Numbered from the stretch's first letter, positions 25,666-35,578 are shown. The stretch: DNA of 64,000 nucleotides from Haladaptatus halobius (GCF_020618475.1 NZ_CP085335.1:1922001-1986000), one strand, 5' to 3'. Notes: generated from the sequence alone by a model not told the origin. A program made the numbers and translations.

Positions 25666-27714
25666 ATGGGTAACTGCGTCATTTGCGGGACGCCTGCCGA
25701 CGGCGAAATCTGCGCCAGTCACGAGCAGGACGTCCTCTTCGAATTCGAAGGTAACCGCCCCGAACAGCTCACTCGAGGACGATACTATAGCGGTACAGTG
25801 GACGGCTTCGCCGACTTCGGCGTATTCATCGACATCGGCGACAGCGTGACCGGCCTACTCCACAAGAGTGAGTTAGACCAGCGACTCGACAGCCTCGACT
25901 GGGAGCAGGGCGACACGGTGTTCGTCGAAGTACTCGGCGTCCGCGATAACGGAAACGTCGACCTCGGCTGGTCGATCCGCCAGTCGGAACGCGAGTTCCG
26001 CGGCAAGCTCGTGCAGGACAGCGAGAGCACGTACCAACCCGACGAAGAAACGGAAACCGAGCAATCGACTGCCGGCCAATCGACCAGCGACCAGCCGACC
26101 ACCGAGCAGTCGAACGTCGACCAGCAGTTGGAGCCACCCACGACGACCGACGGCTCCGGAACCGCAGTCGGTGACGCGACGCTCCCTGAACATGAGGAGC
26201 CGCCGGAGCACGTCACCATCGAATCGCTCGGCGAGCGCGTCGGCGAGCGCGTCCGAATCGAAGGCGAGATAGTCGGCGCGAGCCAGACGAGCGGTCCGAC
26301 GGTGTTCGAACTCCGCGACGAAACCGCCGTCGTCGACTGCGCCGCCTTCAAGGAAGCTGGCGTCCGCGCGTACCCCGAAGTGGACACCGGCGACGTGGTT
26401 CGACTGGTCGGCGAAGTCGAACTCCGAAACAACGAACTACAGGTCGAGACTGAGCAGTTACACGCGCTCACCGACGACGAGGAAGCCGCCGTCCACGACC
26501 GACTGGCCGAAGCGCTGGAGAACGAGGCGCGCCCCGCTGACGTCGACCTGCTCGCCGACGACTCGCTGGTCGAGGCGATTCACGACGACATCCGCGACGC
26601 GGCGGGCGCGATTCGCCGCGCGGTCATCGAGTCCCGACCCGTCATCGTCCGGCACAACGCGACCGCCGAGGGCTACGTGGCTGGTGCGGCGCTGGAACGC
26701 GCAGTCCTCCCGCTGGTACGCGAAGAGCACGCGCGGAGCGACGCGCAGTACCACTTCTTCGACCGGCGCCCCCTCGAAGACGGCTTCTACGACATGGAGG
26801 ACGCGACGAAGGACGCGACCATCATGCTCGACAACCGCGAACGCCACGACGAGAAACTTCCCCTCTTCGTGTTCGTCGACGCCGGAAGCACCGTCGAATC
26901 GAGCGATGGTCTCTCCCTGCTCGACATCTACGACGCGCCTCAGGTCGTCATCGACACGCACTATCCGGACGAGAACGTCGCCGAGACGGCGGACGTCGTC
27001 GTCAACCCCTTCCTCAGCGACTCGGACGAGGGCGCGACGGCCGGCGTCCTCGGCGCGAACGTCGCGGCCCACGTCAACGCCGACGTGCGCGAGGACGTGG
27101 CTCACCTCCCCGCCGTCAGCTACTGGGAGGACGCCCCTGCAAGGTACGTCGAACTGGCAGCGGAGGCCGGCTACGACGAAGCGCACGTCACGGCGCTGCG
27201 CGAGGCGGTCGCGCTGGAGGCGTACTACCAGTCCTACGAGGACAAGCGCGAACTCATCACCGACCTGCTATTCGAGCACGCCAAACGCGACCTCGCCGAG
27301 CACGTCAGCGAGCAGTTCCGGACGAAGCTTGAAGACGAACTCAACACCGCGGAGCCGAACCTCTCGGTTCGCGGCGCGAACGGCGTCACCTTCACCGTCC
27401 TCGACACGGACGCCTACACCCACCGCTTCGACTTTCCGCCCACGAACGTCCTCTTGGACGCGCTCCACCGCCGCGACATCACGGGCAGACCGGGCGGCCC
27501 GAACGTCACGCTCGGTCTCGCGGACGACGAACTCCACATCAGGAGCGACGTCGGCGTCAACGTCCGCGACATCGCGGAATCGGCCCGCGAGCGCGCGCCC
27601 GACGCCGGTATCGTTCCCGTCGGCACGCGCGACGGGAAACTCGAATTCCTCCGCGGCGAGCGTGAGGCCGCGCTGGATGCGGTCATCGAAGCGGTCAGCG
27701 AGCGCGTGAATTAA
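25666..27714 (+). CDS. DHH-family phosphoesterase with S1 and OB-fold domains (RecJ-like)
   Basis: A 682-residue protein with a mosaic layout: a CxxC zinc knuckle (NCVICGTPADGEICASH), an S1 RNA/ssDNA-binding domain (residues about 38-115), a Thr/Gln-rich acidic linker (about 125-175), an OB fold (about 185-265), then a DHH/DHHA1 core with FVDAGS, DTHYPDENV and the GATAGVLGANVAAHV segment. The textbook DHH triplet is not obvious; it appears as IDTHY. Haloarchaea have several RecJ-like proteins, some tied to GINS/CMG or RNA turnover. Whether this one is catalytic is unclear. Confidence 0.85.
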   Translation: MGNCVICGTPADGEICASHEQDVLFEFEGNRPEQLTRGRYYSGTVDGFADFGVFIDIGDSVTGLLHKSELDQRLDSLDWEQGDTVFVEVLGVRDNGNVDLGWSIRQSEREFRGKLVQDSESTYQPDEETETEQSTAGQSTSDQPTTEQSNVDQQLEPPTTTDGSGTAVGDATLPEHEEPPEHVTIESLGERVGERVRIEGEIVGASQTSGPTVFELRDETAVVDCAAFKEAGVRAYPEVDTGDVVRLVGEVELRNNELQVETEQLHALTDDEEAAVHDRLAEALENEARPADVDLLADDSLVEAIHDDIRDAAGAIRRAVIESRPVIVRHNATAEGYVAGAALERAVLPLVREEHARSDAQYHFFDRRPLEDGFYDMEDATKDATIMLDNRERHDEKLPLFVFVDAGSTVESSDGLSLLDIYDAPQVVIDTHYPDENVAETADVVVNPFLSDSDEGATAGVLGANVAAHVNADVREDVAHLPAVSYWEDAPARYVELAAEAGYDEAHVTALREAVALEAYYQSYEDKRELITDLLFEHAKRDLAEHVSEQFRTKLEDELNTAEPNLSVRGANGVTFTVLDTDAYTHRFDFPPTNVLLDALHRRDITGRPGGPNVTLGLADDELHIRSDVGVNVRDIAESARERAPDAGIVPVGTRDGKLEFLRGEREAALDAVIEAVSERVN

Positions 27715-28206
27715 ACGCGCGATTTCGTTCTTCGGTTTTGGCTTGCGTGGTTTCGAACTTCGAGTCGGCGACCGTGCGATATAGACATCCCGGCGTTTCT
27801 GAGGACGACTGCTCGACGCGAGCGACACCGTCACGCGGCGACATCGATCGTTCCGACGTGTCGATTACCGCTACCGGGCACCAGCCACGCCCGACCACTC
27901 TCGGCCTGCCAAGCGACTGGTCGAGTTTCGCCTCCGAGTCGGAGGTTGAGTTCCCGGAGAAAACGGCAGGGTGGCTACTTTCCGAAATCGGTTGGCCAAA
28001 TTTGGCATGTGCCTAGCAGTTGTAATCTCGTCTTCGTCGACGAAACCAGTCTAGCGACACGGTGGTGTGACTTACGCCTAGCCGCACCGAGCGCCACGGC
28101 GAATGTGATGGAAATCTTCGACTCGGGTGATCTACCAAATCGAGTCCATCTCGCTAACTGTTCGTAGACGACACGCTTATCCGGCGGAACCGACGACTAC
28201 GAAGCA
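27715..28206. other. 492-bp gap without a gene
   Basis: No convincing frame on either strand. A 12-bp palindrome GCCAAATTTGGC lies at 27996-28007. The rest is GC-rich with short inverted repeats only. The elp3 promoter must lie in the last 60 bp. Confidence 0.5.
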
Positions 28207-29868
28207 ATGAGCACCGAGACGCCGGACGCCACGGAGACCGAGGCGTTCGAGCAGGTCTGCGAGGAACTCGTCGACCGAATCCTCGAAGGGGAGGTCGAGC
28301 GCGACGACGTGGAGCGCGCGAAACTCGACGCCTGCTCGGAGCACTCGGCACCGAAAGTGCCGAAGAACTCCGAGATTCTCGATTTCGCGCCCAGCGAGCG
28401 CCGCGAGGAACTGGAAGCGGTGCTCCGGCGCAAACCGGTTCGCACCGCGTCGGGCGTCTCGCCGGTCGCCATCATGACCAGTCCGCATCAGTGCCCGCAC
28501 GGGAAGTGTCTCTACTGTCCTGGCGGGCCATCGTCCGAGTTCTCGTCGTCGCAGAGCTACACGGGCCACGAACCCGCCGCGGCGCGGGGCGTGCAGAACG
28601 ACTACGACCCCTACGGTCAGGTCACCCTGCGACTGGAACAGCTGCGCGAAATCGGCCACCCCATCGATAAGGTCGAGCTCATCCTGATGGGCGGGACGAT
28701 GACCGCCCGGAGCCACGACTATCAGGAGTGGTTCGTCAAGCGTGCGCTGGAGGCGATGAACGATTACGACGTGAACAAGGAGCCGGAACCGGCGGAGGGT
28801 GAGAGCTTCGCACAGCGTCCGGAGGAGTACGAGTTCCGTTATCTAGAGGACGTCATCGCCGAGAACGAGACGGGCGACGTGCGCAACATCGGCACCACGT
28901 TCGAGACGAAACCCGACTGGTGTGACCCCGAGCAGATAGACCGGATGCTCGACTTGGGCGGGACGAAAGTCGAAGTCGGCGTCCAGACCACGTTCGAACG
29001 AATCAACCGGGAGATGCACCGTGGACACGGCGCACAGGCCTCCATCGAGGCGAACCAGCGCCTTCGGGATTCGGCGTTCAAGGTCGGTTTCCACATGATG
29101 CCCGGCCAACCCGGCATGTCGAAGAAGATGTGTCTGGAGGATTTCCGGCGCATCTTCGAGGACGAGAAGTGGAAGCCCGACTACCTCAAAATCTATCCGA
29201 CGCTCGTAGTTCGGGGCACCGCGACCTACGACTGGTGGTACGAGGGCGAGTACGAACCGCTCCGCAACGAGGAGGCCGCCGAACTCGTCGCGGAAATCAA
29301 GTCGATGATCCCGAAGTACGTCCGACTTCAGCGCGTCCAGCGCGACATCCCCGCCGACTTCATCGACGCCGGGGTGTGGAAGTCCAACCTCCGCCAGCTC
29401 GCACGCCAGAAGATGGACGAGCACGGTTGGACGTGCGACTGTATCCGCTGCCGCGAAGTCGGCATGAATGACCGAGACCCCGAATCGGTCGAACTCGACG
29501 TGCTGACCTACGACGCCGCCGGGGGCGCGGAACACTTCATCAGCTTCGAAGACCCTGACAACGACCTGCTCGTCGGCTTCTGTCGCCTGCGCTTCCCCGG
29601 CGACCCCGTGCGCCGCGAACTCGACAACGCCGCGCTCCTCCGCGAACTCCACGTCTACGGGAGCGAGGTGTCGGTCGGCTCGGCCAGCGAGGACGATCAA
29701 CACCAGCACCGCGGCTACGGACGACACTTGATGGAGAGAGCCGAGGAGATTGCCGCCGACGCGGGCTACGACAAGGTGAGCGTCATCTCCGGTATCGGTG
29801 CGCGCGAATACTACCGGAACAAATTGGGCTACCATCAGGACGGCCCCTACGTCAGCAAACGCGTCTGA
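28207..29868 (+). CDS. elp3: tRNA uridine(34) modification radical SAM/GNAT enzyme Elp3
   Basis: A 553-residue Elp3. It combines a radical SAM domain with Cys96/Cys101/Cys104 (CPHGKCLYC) and a C-terminal GNAT domain (about 400-553; GYGRHLMERAEEIAADAGYDKV). It starts 5-carboxymethyl formation at the wobble uridine of tRNAs. Archaea use it as a single subunit without the rest of Elongator. It is complete; the GNAT acetyl-CoA loop QHRGYG is intact. Monocistronic after a 492-bp gap. Confidence 0.96.
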   Translation: MSTETPDATETEAFEQVCEELVDRILEGEVERDDVERAKLDACSEHSAPKVPKNSEILDFAPSERREELEAVLRRKPVRTASGVSPVAIMTSPHQCPHGKCLYCPGGPSSEFSSSQSYTGHEPAAARGVQNDYDPYGQVTLRLEQLREIGHPIDKVELILMGGTMTARSHDYQEWFVKRALEAMNDYDVNKEPEPAEGESFAQRPEEYEFRYLEDVIAENETGDVRNIGTTFETKPDWCDPEQIDRMLDLGGTKVEVGVQTTFERINREMHRGHGAQASIEANQRLRDSAFKVGFHMMPGQPGMSKKMCLEDFRRIFEDEKWKPDYLKIYPTLVVRGTATYDWWYEGEYEPLRNEEAAELVAEIKSMIPKYVRLQRVQRDIPADFIDAGVWKSNLRQLARQKMDEHGWTCDCIRCREVGMNDRDPESVELDVLTYDAAGGAEHFISFEDPDNDLLVGFCRLRFPGDPVRRELDNAALLRELHVYGSEVSVGSASEDDQHQHRGYGRHLMERAEEIAADAGYDKVSVISGIGAREYYRNKLGYHQDGPYVSKRV

Positions 29869-30013
29869 GCGACTTCTCCCGTCGCGAACCATACTGCCTC
29901 GTTTCGCCGATCACCGCGTACTGTCACCGTCTCCCGGTTCCGTCGTACTTCACGATACCCGTGTCGTCTCTCCGAAAAAGAACGTCGAGTTCCGACGGCC
30001 AGTCGCCTAAGCC

Positions 30014-30505
30014 TTACGCGGGGACGGCTTCCACGTCGTACCCTTCGGTGAGCGACTTGAGTTTGTCGAGCGCCTTCTCTTCCTCGCGCAGGTTCGCTTC
30101 GAGGAGGTCAGCCGCCTCGTCGTGGCCGAGTTTGTCGGCGATGAACGTGAGGTTCCCGTATGCGGCGATTTCGAGGTGTTCGGATTTCTCGGCGGCGGTC
30201 ATGTCGAACAGGTTCAACACGTTCTGCTCGGGGTCGTCGTCGCTGAACTCCTGGTGGTCTTGGACGAGCCCGTCCAGCGCGTGCACCTGCTTTCGCTCGG
30301 GCGACTCGCCGATCCGGTCGAAGACCTCTTCGAGGCGGTTTACGTGCTCTTCCGTCTCCCCTTTGTGTTGGCGGAAGGCGTTCGCGATGTCGTCGTGGTC
30401 GACTTCCCCGCTGAGTTCCTCGAGCACGTCGACGAGCTGGTTCTCGACGTAGTACATCTCCTTCAGCCCCTCTTCGAACAGGTCGGTAAGCGTGTTTCCA
30501 CTCAT
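30014..30505 (-). CDS. DUF892 (YciE/YciF-type) ferritin-like protein
   Basis: A 163-residue protein starting at MSGNTLTDLFEEGLKEMYYVENQL (30505). It is a four-helix-bundle of the DUF892 family, with Glu/His residues (E18-type YYVE, HKGETEEHV, EHLEIAAYG) placed as in ferritin-like metal sites. Induction by osmotic stress is described in bacteria; here a stress role is inference. The upstream 290 bp hold no gene. Confidence 0.88.
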   Translation of the reverse strand: MSGNTLTDLFEEGLKEMYYVENQLVDVLEELSGEVDHDDIANAFRQHKGETEEHVNRLEEVFDRIGESPERKQVHALDGLVQDHQEFSDDDPEQNVLNLFDMTAAEKSEHLEIAAYGNLTFIADKLGHDEAADLLEANLREEEKALDKLKSLTEGYDVEAVPA

Positions 30506-30792
30506 AGCATTTAAAGCGACTGCCGCGATTTCAGTAAACGAACGTGTTGCATACGCAACCCCCTTAAGCGAAGGGCGTCCGCACTTCGTGCGACGCTGGC
30601 CGCGTTGCACAGCTTTATCAAGGAGAAGGCAAAATGGTCGAACGCCGATGTGCGACGCTTTTCTCGTCGTGTGTCGGCATAGGGACTGTGCGCCTCGTCG
30701 CGTGGGTTTGGTCGGGAACCCACAGGCTTCCGGAAGCCGCTACCCAACCCCCTCGTCTCGCGGTCGTCACCTACTTTCGTAACGGATTCGGA

Positions 30793-30963
30793 TCACTCGT
30801 AGAGCGTGCCGACGAACGACTTGACGACGAGGAAGACCCCGAAGATGACGAACGCGAGCGCGAACGAGACGGTTCCTCCCATCTGCAACCCGCTAACTAC
30901 GAGAAACGTGATCACGGCCGCGACGAGCGCGAGACCGAACGTAACGACATCGTCCCGATTCAT
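30793..30963 (-). CDS. Small two-helix membrane protein (56 aa)
   Basis: ATG at 30963 and TGA at 30793-30795 give MNRDDVVTFGLALVAAVITF, then LVVSGLQMGGTVSFALAFVI and FGVFLVVKSFVGTLYE. Two clear hydrophobic helices are separated by a QMGG turn. The codon bias matches neighbours. Function unknown. Confidence 0.68.
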   Translation of the reverse strand: MNRDDVVTFGLALVAAVITFLVVSGLQMGGTVSFALAFVIFGVFLVVKSFVGTLYE

Positions 30964-31105
30964 ATCCGTAATCGCCCCCTCCGCCTAATAAAAATATGCT
31001 CACCTGAAGTCGTTCGAACACGACGGGGAGTTGTCCGTCCCGTTCGGCGTTTTAGGTCTCGTCTTCGGCGAGAACGAAGGAAACGCTTCGTCTAACTTAG
31101 CGTTC

Positions 31106-32644
31106 TCAGTTTTCGTCCTCGGTCTTGATGTCCGCCGACAGTCCCTGCGCCATCTGGATATCCTTCGAGTTGTTTATCGTCCACGCCGTACGCTCCGTGA
31201 CGGCCTCGATGGCTTCGCGGGCGCTCGGGTAGCCGTTGCCGGATTTCTTCACGCCGCCGAACGGGAGTTGGACTTCCGCGCCGATGCACGGCAGGTTACC
31301 GTAGGCGAGACCGATCTCGGCGTTGTCGCGGAAGTAGTTTATCTGGCGGTAATCCTCGCTGATGATGGCTCCGGCCAGTCCGTAGGGCGTGTCGTTGTGG
31401 ATCTCGACCGCGTCCTCGATATCGCCCGAGTAGGACATCAGGGCGACATGCGGGCCGAAGACCTCCTCGTGGATGCAGCGCAGGTCGGGGCTGTACTCGA
31501 CCTCGTAGACGAACGGGCCGACCCAGTAGCCGTCCTCATGACCCTCCGGAATCTCGTCGTCGTCCAGCTCTTCGCGGTCGACGAGCACGGTCGCGCCCTC
31601 GTCTTTCGCAAGCTGGTTGTACTTGCCGAACTTCTCGATCTGCTCCTCGTTGACCAGTGGACCCATGAACGTGTTCTCGTCCAGCGGGTCGCCGACCGAG
31701 ACGTTCTCGGCGAGTTCGACGAAACGCTCCTTGAACTCGTCGTACACGTCCTCGTGGACGATGAGACGCTCGCTGGAGACGCAGCGCTGGCCCGTCGTCT
31801 TGAACGAGGACATGACGGCGCTGTGAATTGCGGTGTCGAGGTCGGCGTTCTCGGTGATGACGATGCCGTTCTTCCCGCCCATCTCGCAGGCCGCGAGCTT
31901 ACCGGGTTCGCCGCCGACCTTGCCCGCGATCTTGTGGCCGACTTCCGAGGAGCCGGTGAAGAGGACGGTCGCCACGCGCTCGTCCTCGACGATGGCGTTT
32001 CCGGCGTCGCCGAAGCCCTGTACCATGTTGAACACGCCGTCCGGCACTCCGGCGTCCTCCATCATCTCCGCGATGATCTGACCGCAGTGGGGCGTCTGCT
32101 CGGCGGGCTTCCAGACGACCGTGTTCCCCTCCACGAGCGCGATGGCCATGTGCCAGAACGGGATGGCGACCGGGAAGTTCCACGGCGTGATACAGCCGAT
32201 GATGCCTCGCGGTTTCCGGCGCATGTAGGCGTCCTTGCTCGGAATCTCGCTCGGCACCACGTCGCCGTGGGGGTGGCGGGCGTTGCCCGCGGCCCACTCG
32301 ACCATGTGCGCCGCCTCGACCACGTCGGCTTTCCCCTCGGAGATCTCCTTCCCGCACTCCTTCGTGATGACTTCGCCGAGTTCGTCGGTGCGCTCACGCA
32401 GTTCATGGTAGATGTCCCAGAGGTACTCCGCGCGGTCGATGTACGAGAGGCTCGCCCACTCGTCTTCGGCGTCCTCAGCCGCGGAGAGCGCTGCGTCGAC
32501 GTCCGCGGGGGTGCCGCGGCGGAACTCGCCCAGCGTCTCCTTCGTCGCCGGGTTGACGCTCTCGAACGTCTCGTCGCCGTCTCCCTCGTCCCACTCGCCG
32601 CCGATGTAGTGACCGTAGACCTGCTGGCTAGCTTGTTGACTCAT
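31106..32644 (-). CDS. Aldehyde dehydrogenase family protein
   Basis: A 512-residue NAD(P)-dependent aldehyde dehydrogenase oxidising aldehydes to acids. Starts at MSQQASQQVYGHYIGGEW (32644). The NAD site has ALVEGNTVVWKPAEQTP and VLFTGSSEVGHKIAG, the general base Glu is in CEMGGKNG and the nucleophile Cys in TTGQRCVSSER. The C-terminal PFGGVKKSGNGYP is typical. It is not close to glyceraldehyde-3-phosphate-type ALDHs; a semialdehyde or amino-acid-derived aldehyde is possible. Next to a RIO kinase, but not co-transcribed with obvious partners. Confidence 0.93.
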   Translation of the reverse strand: MSQQASQQVYGHYIGGEWDEGDGDETFESVNPATKETLGEFRRGTPADVDAALSAAEDAEDEWASLSYIDRAEYLWDIYHELRERTDELGEVITKECGKEISEGKADVVEAAHMVEWAAGNARHPHGDVVPSEIPSKDAYMRRKPRGIIGCITPWNFPVAIPFWHMAIALVEGNTVVWKPAEQTPHCGQIIAEMMEDAGVPDGVFNMVQGFGDAGNAIVEDERVATVLFTGSSEVGHKIAGKVGGEPGKLAACEMGGKNGIVITENADLDTAIHSAVMSSFKTTGQRCVSSERLIVHEDVYDEFKERFVELAENVSVGDPLDENTFMGPLVNEEQIEKFGKYNQLAKDEGATVLVDREELDDDEIPEGHEDGYWVGPFVYEVEYSPDLRCIHEEVFGPHVALMSYSGDIEDAVEIHNDTPYGLAGAIISEDYRQINYFRDNAEIGLAYGNLPCIGAEVQLPFGGVKKSGNGYPSAREAIEAVTERTAWTINNSKDIQMAQGLSADIKTEDEN

Positions 32645-32738
32645 ATCTTCGATAGAAACTCTGGCGGGTACGCTAAAAAAGTCTCCCAATTTTTGCCGGG
32701 GGAACTCCGTCGTTCTGCCCTCCCCTCCCGCCGCTCGA

Positions 32739-33557
32739 TCAGCTCGTCTCCTGATCTTCCGTGTCCGCGAGTTTCTCGATCTCCCCCTTCACGCTGGCCG
32801 CGTCGAAATCGTGGTCGGGGCGCATGTTCACGAAATCGAGGAACTCGCGGGCGCCGAGTAGTTCTTCGGCGGAGTAGTGCTCGCGTGCGGCCACCACCGC
32901 GTCACGAGCGCCGATGAGGGGTGCGAGCGACGCCAGAGCGCACGCGAGGTCGTATGACCGAGCTTCGTCGATTCGGTCTTCGTTGACGCTCGTCGCGTCG
33001 ATGAAGTATATCTCGCCGTCGGCGACGAGGACGTTCTCCCCGCGCAGGTCGCCGTGGGCCAGATGGTTGTCGTGCATGCGCGAGAGCGATTCGAACAGGT
33101 CCGGCGCGTGCTCGCGCACGGCCGCCTCGGGCATCTCCTCGAACGTCTCGAACTCCGGCAGGTACTCCATCACTAGCACGCCGAGACCGTCTGCTTCGAA
33201 CGCCTCGATGGGTGCGGGGACGTTCAATCCAATTTCGCGCATCTCGCGCGTCGCTTCCAGTTCGTGCTCCGCCATCTCCCGCGGTCCGGCGAAGTGTTCG
33301 AAAAACCCTTCCGTCCCGCTGGAGAGGGCACCCAAGTTCCGCGCGCTGGTGAAAAGCGCGTGGACGAGTGAGTTCTGGCCCGACGTAATCTTGACAAACC
33401 ACTGGTCGTCCACGACGCAGGGCGTCGAGAGCCAGTTGTCGGCGTCGATGAACTCGACGCGAATCTCGTCGCGGTCGTACCGCTCTGCGAGTTCGCGGAG
33501 AACCGTTTCGAGCCGTGGCCACTCGATGGTGCCGCGTACTAGCCGACGAATTCCCAT
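32739..33557 (-). CDS. RIO-type serine/threonine kinase
   Basis: A 272-residue protein of the RIO1/Bud32-like atypical kinases. The start is the Met of MGIRRLVRG (33557), supported by the divergent promoter of the acyl-CoA dehydrogenase. The ATP-binding Lys lies in QWFVKITSG, the catalytic loop is HGDLRGENVL and the metal-binding Asp is in FIDATSV. Archaeal RIO kinases act in small-subunit maturation or signalling; this short form lacks the RIO2 winged helix. Which substrate it phosphorylates is unknown. Confidence 0.85.
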   Translation of the reverse strand: MGIRRLVRGTIEWPRLETVLRELAERYDRDEIRVEFIDADNWLSTPCVVDDQWFVKITSGQNSLVHALFTSARNLGALSSGTEGFFEHFAGPREMAEHELEATREMREIGLNVPAPIEAFEADGLGVLVMEYLPEFETFEEMPEAAVREHAPDLFESLSRMHDNHLAHGDLRGENVLVADGEIYFIDATSVNEDRIDEARSYDLACALASLAPLIGARDAVVAAREHYSAEELLGAREFLDFVNMRPDHDFDAASVKGEIEKLADTEDQETS

Positions 33558-33648
33558 CACCGTATTAAAACTGCGAGAGCACATAAATTGTTCCCGGCCC
33601 GCAGAGGGCTTCGCTGTCTTTATAGCGGAACCCGCGCAAATTTTGTGC

Positions 33649-34791
33649 ATGGATTTCAACCTCCCCGACGAGCACAGGATGGTGCGGGACACCGTCCGGC
33701 AGTTCTGCGACGAGGAGATAGAGCCTATCGCACAGGAGATCGAGAGCGAACACCGCTTCCCCGAGGAGGTGTTCGACCAACTCGCCGACCTCGACATGAT
33801 GGGCGTCCCGGTCGGTGAGGAGTACGGCGGCATCGGCGGCGATCAACTGATGTACGCCCTCGTCACCGAGGAACTGGGTCGCGTCTCCGGCTCAATCGGT
33901 CTCTCCTACGCCGCCCACGTCTCGCTCGCCTCAAAACCCATCGAGCTATTCGGCACGGACGAGCAGAAAGAACGCTGGCTTCGTCCGCTCGCAAAAGGGG
34001 AGTACCTCGGCTCGTGGGCGCTCACGGAACCCGGTTCCGGCTCCGACGCCAGCGACATGGACACCAGCGCGGAGAAGAGCGGCGACGAGTGGGTACTGAA
34101 CGGAACGAAGCAGTTCATCACCAACGCCAACGTCGCCGGAAGCGTCCTCGTCAAGGCCGTCACCGACCCCGAAGCGGGCTACGACGGCATCTCGACGTTC
34201 ATCGTCGACCCCGAGGAGGACGACGGGTTCGAGGTCACGACCGTCTGGGACAAGATGGGACTCAACGCCTCGCCTACCTGCGAGATCCAGTTGACGGATG
34301 TGCGCCTCCCCGAAGACCGCTTGCTCGGCGAGGTCGGCGAGGGGTGGGAGCAGACGAAGAAGACGCTCGACGGTGGCCGAATCAGTATCGCCGCGCTCTC
34401 GACCGGCATCGCGCAGGGTGCGTTCGAGGCCGCCCACGAGTACAGCAAGGAGCGCGAGCAGTTTGGCCAGCCCATCTCGAAGTTCGACGCCATCCGCAAC
34501 AAAATCGTGGACATGGACAGGAAAATCGAACGCTCGCGCCTGCTCACCCACAAGGCCGCCTGCAAGTACGACGAAGGCTACTCCGTCTCCCACGAGAGCG
34601 CGCTGGCGAAACTCGACGCCAGCGAATCCGCCCGGGAAGTTTCGGAGGACGCCGTGCAGGTGCTCGGCGGCTACGGCTACACCGAGGATTTCGCTCCCCA
34701 GCGGTTCCTCCGTGACGCGAAGTTGATGGAAATCGGGGAAGGGACGAGCGAGATTCAGCATCTCGTCATTGGGCGGGAACTCGGGTTGTAA
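33649..34791 (+). CDS. Acyl-CoA dehydrogenase
   Basis: A 380-residue FAD enzyme that introduces a trans double bond in acyl-CoA and passes electrons to ETF. The ATG at 33649 lies about 28 nt after TTTATA, so the transcript should be nearly leaderless. Motifs: GSWALTEPGSGSDAS (FAD/acyl site), GGRISIAALSTGIAQGAFEAA and the C-terminal GYTEDFAPQRFLRDAKLMEIGEGTSEIQ carrying the base. It shares its promoter gap with the RIO-kinase gene on the other strand. Acyl-chain length cannot be told. Confidence 0.95.
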   Translation: MDFNLPDEHRMVRDTVRQFCDEEIEPIAQEIESEHRFPEEVFDQLADLDMMGVPVGEEYGGIGGDQLMYALVTEELGRVSGSIGLSYAAHVSLASKPIELFGTDEQKERWLRPLAKGEYLGSWALTEPGSGSDASDMDTSAEKSGDEWVLNGTKQFITNANVAGSVLVKAVTDPEAGYDGISTFIVDPEEDDGFEVTTVWDKMGLNASPTCEIQLTDVRLPEDRLLGEVGEGWEQTKKTLDGGRISIAALSTGIAQGAFEAAHEYSKEREQFGQPISKFDAIRNKIVDMDRKIERSRLLTHKAACKYDEGYSVSHESALAKLDASESAREVSEDAVQVLGGYGYTEDFAPQRFLRDAKLMEIGEGTSEIQHLVIGRELGL

Positions 34792-34805
34792 AAACTAAAC
34801 GCTCG

Positions 34806-35339
34806 TTAGTACGTCGGACTTTCTTCTCGCTCCCCGTCGCGCTTGTTCACCACGCGAGCGAAAACGAAGAGCGCATCGGACAGGCGATTGAGGTAGGTCA
34901 CGGCGTCGTCGTTGATGTCCTCCTCGCCGGCCAGCGCGACCGCCCGGCGCTCTGCACGACGACAAACGGTACGGGCGTGATGGAGGTTCGCGCCCGCCTC
35001 GCCACCGCCGGGGAGGATGAAGGACGTGAGGGGGTCGAGTTCGTCGTCGTAACCGTCCATCCACGATTCGAGGAGTTCGGCGTGCTCCGCGCCTACTTGC
35101 GGGTCGTCCTCGTCGGGGTCGGGGTTGGCGAAGTCGGCCTGCACGACGTGGAGGTGGTTCTGGATTTCTCGGAGGTGGTCGTCCACGTCGTCGTGACCCG
35201 AGGGTCGGCACCGACCGATGAGGGCGTTCAACTCGTCCACCGTGCCGTAAGCTTCGATGCGCGGACTCGCCTTCGAGACGCGGGACATATCCTGCAGGTC
35301 GGTCTGACCAGCGTCACCGCGCCCGGTGTAGATCTTCAT
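34806..35339 (-). CDS. Cob(I)yrinic acid a,c-diamide adenosyltransferase (PduO type)
   Basis: A 177-residue PduO-type ATP:cob(I)alamin adenosyltransferase. The ATP-binding N-terminus KIYTGRGDAGQTDL, the SFILPGGGEAGANLHHARTVCRRAERR stretch and YLNRLSDALFVFARVVN are the family core. It is a five-helix-bundle trimer in relatives. The glutaredoxin-like gene precedes it with an ATGA overlap, so they are translationally coupled; a thiol partner may help keep cobalt reduced, which is inference. Confidence 0.95.
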   Translation of the reverse strand: MKIYTGRGDAGQTDLQDMSRVSKASPRIEAYGTVDELNALIGRCRPSGHDDVDDHLREIQNHLHVVQADFANPDPDEDDPQVGAEHAELLESWMDGYDDELDPLTSFILPGGGEAGANLHHARTVCRRAERRAVALAGEEDINDDAVTYLNRLSDALFVFARVVNKRDGEREESPTY

Positions 35340-35578
35340 GCGAGCGACTGCTCCACGTACTCGACGATGTTGTCGCTTTCGGCCATCGTGACGCCCCTAT
35401 TCTCGTCCACGAGCACGGGGACGCCGCGCTGACCGCTGACGCGTTTAACCTCGTTTCGTTTCGAGTGCAGTGCTTCGACCCACTTGGTTTCGTACTCCAC
35501 GCCCGCGTCGTCGAGCGCGTCGTGGGCTTTCTCGCAGTATGGACAGCCGTCGAGCGAGTACAACGTTATCGAAGGCAT
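35336..35578 (-). CDS. Glutaredoxin-like / GST N-terminal domain protein
   Basis: An 80-residue thioredoxin-fold protein with the redox motif Cys12-Pro-Tyr-Cys15 (LDGCPYCEKAHD), the cis-Pro loop VPVLVDENRG and MAESDNIVEYVE. The Met at 35578 fits the fold. It lies upstream of the cobalamin adenosyltransferase, with stop and start overlapping in ATGA. Haloarchaea use gamma-glutamylcysteine instead of glutathione, so the physiological thiol partner would differ. Confidence 0.9.
   Translation of the reverse strand: MPSITLYSLDGCPYCEKAHDALDDAGVEYETKWVEALHSKRNEVKRVSGQRGVPVLVDENRGVTMAESDNIVEYVEQSLA

Noticed and set aside
30506..30792. Possible gene between the DUF892 gene and the small membrane protein
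   Set aside because: Frames there (for example one starting MGSGFRKPVG) lack any coding pattern; only short GTGCGACGCT repeats occur.
31031..32917. A 628-codon plus-strand frame opposite the aldehyde dehydrogenase
   Set aside because: Mirror frame of a clear enzyme; no recognisable domain.
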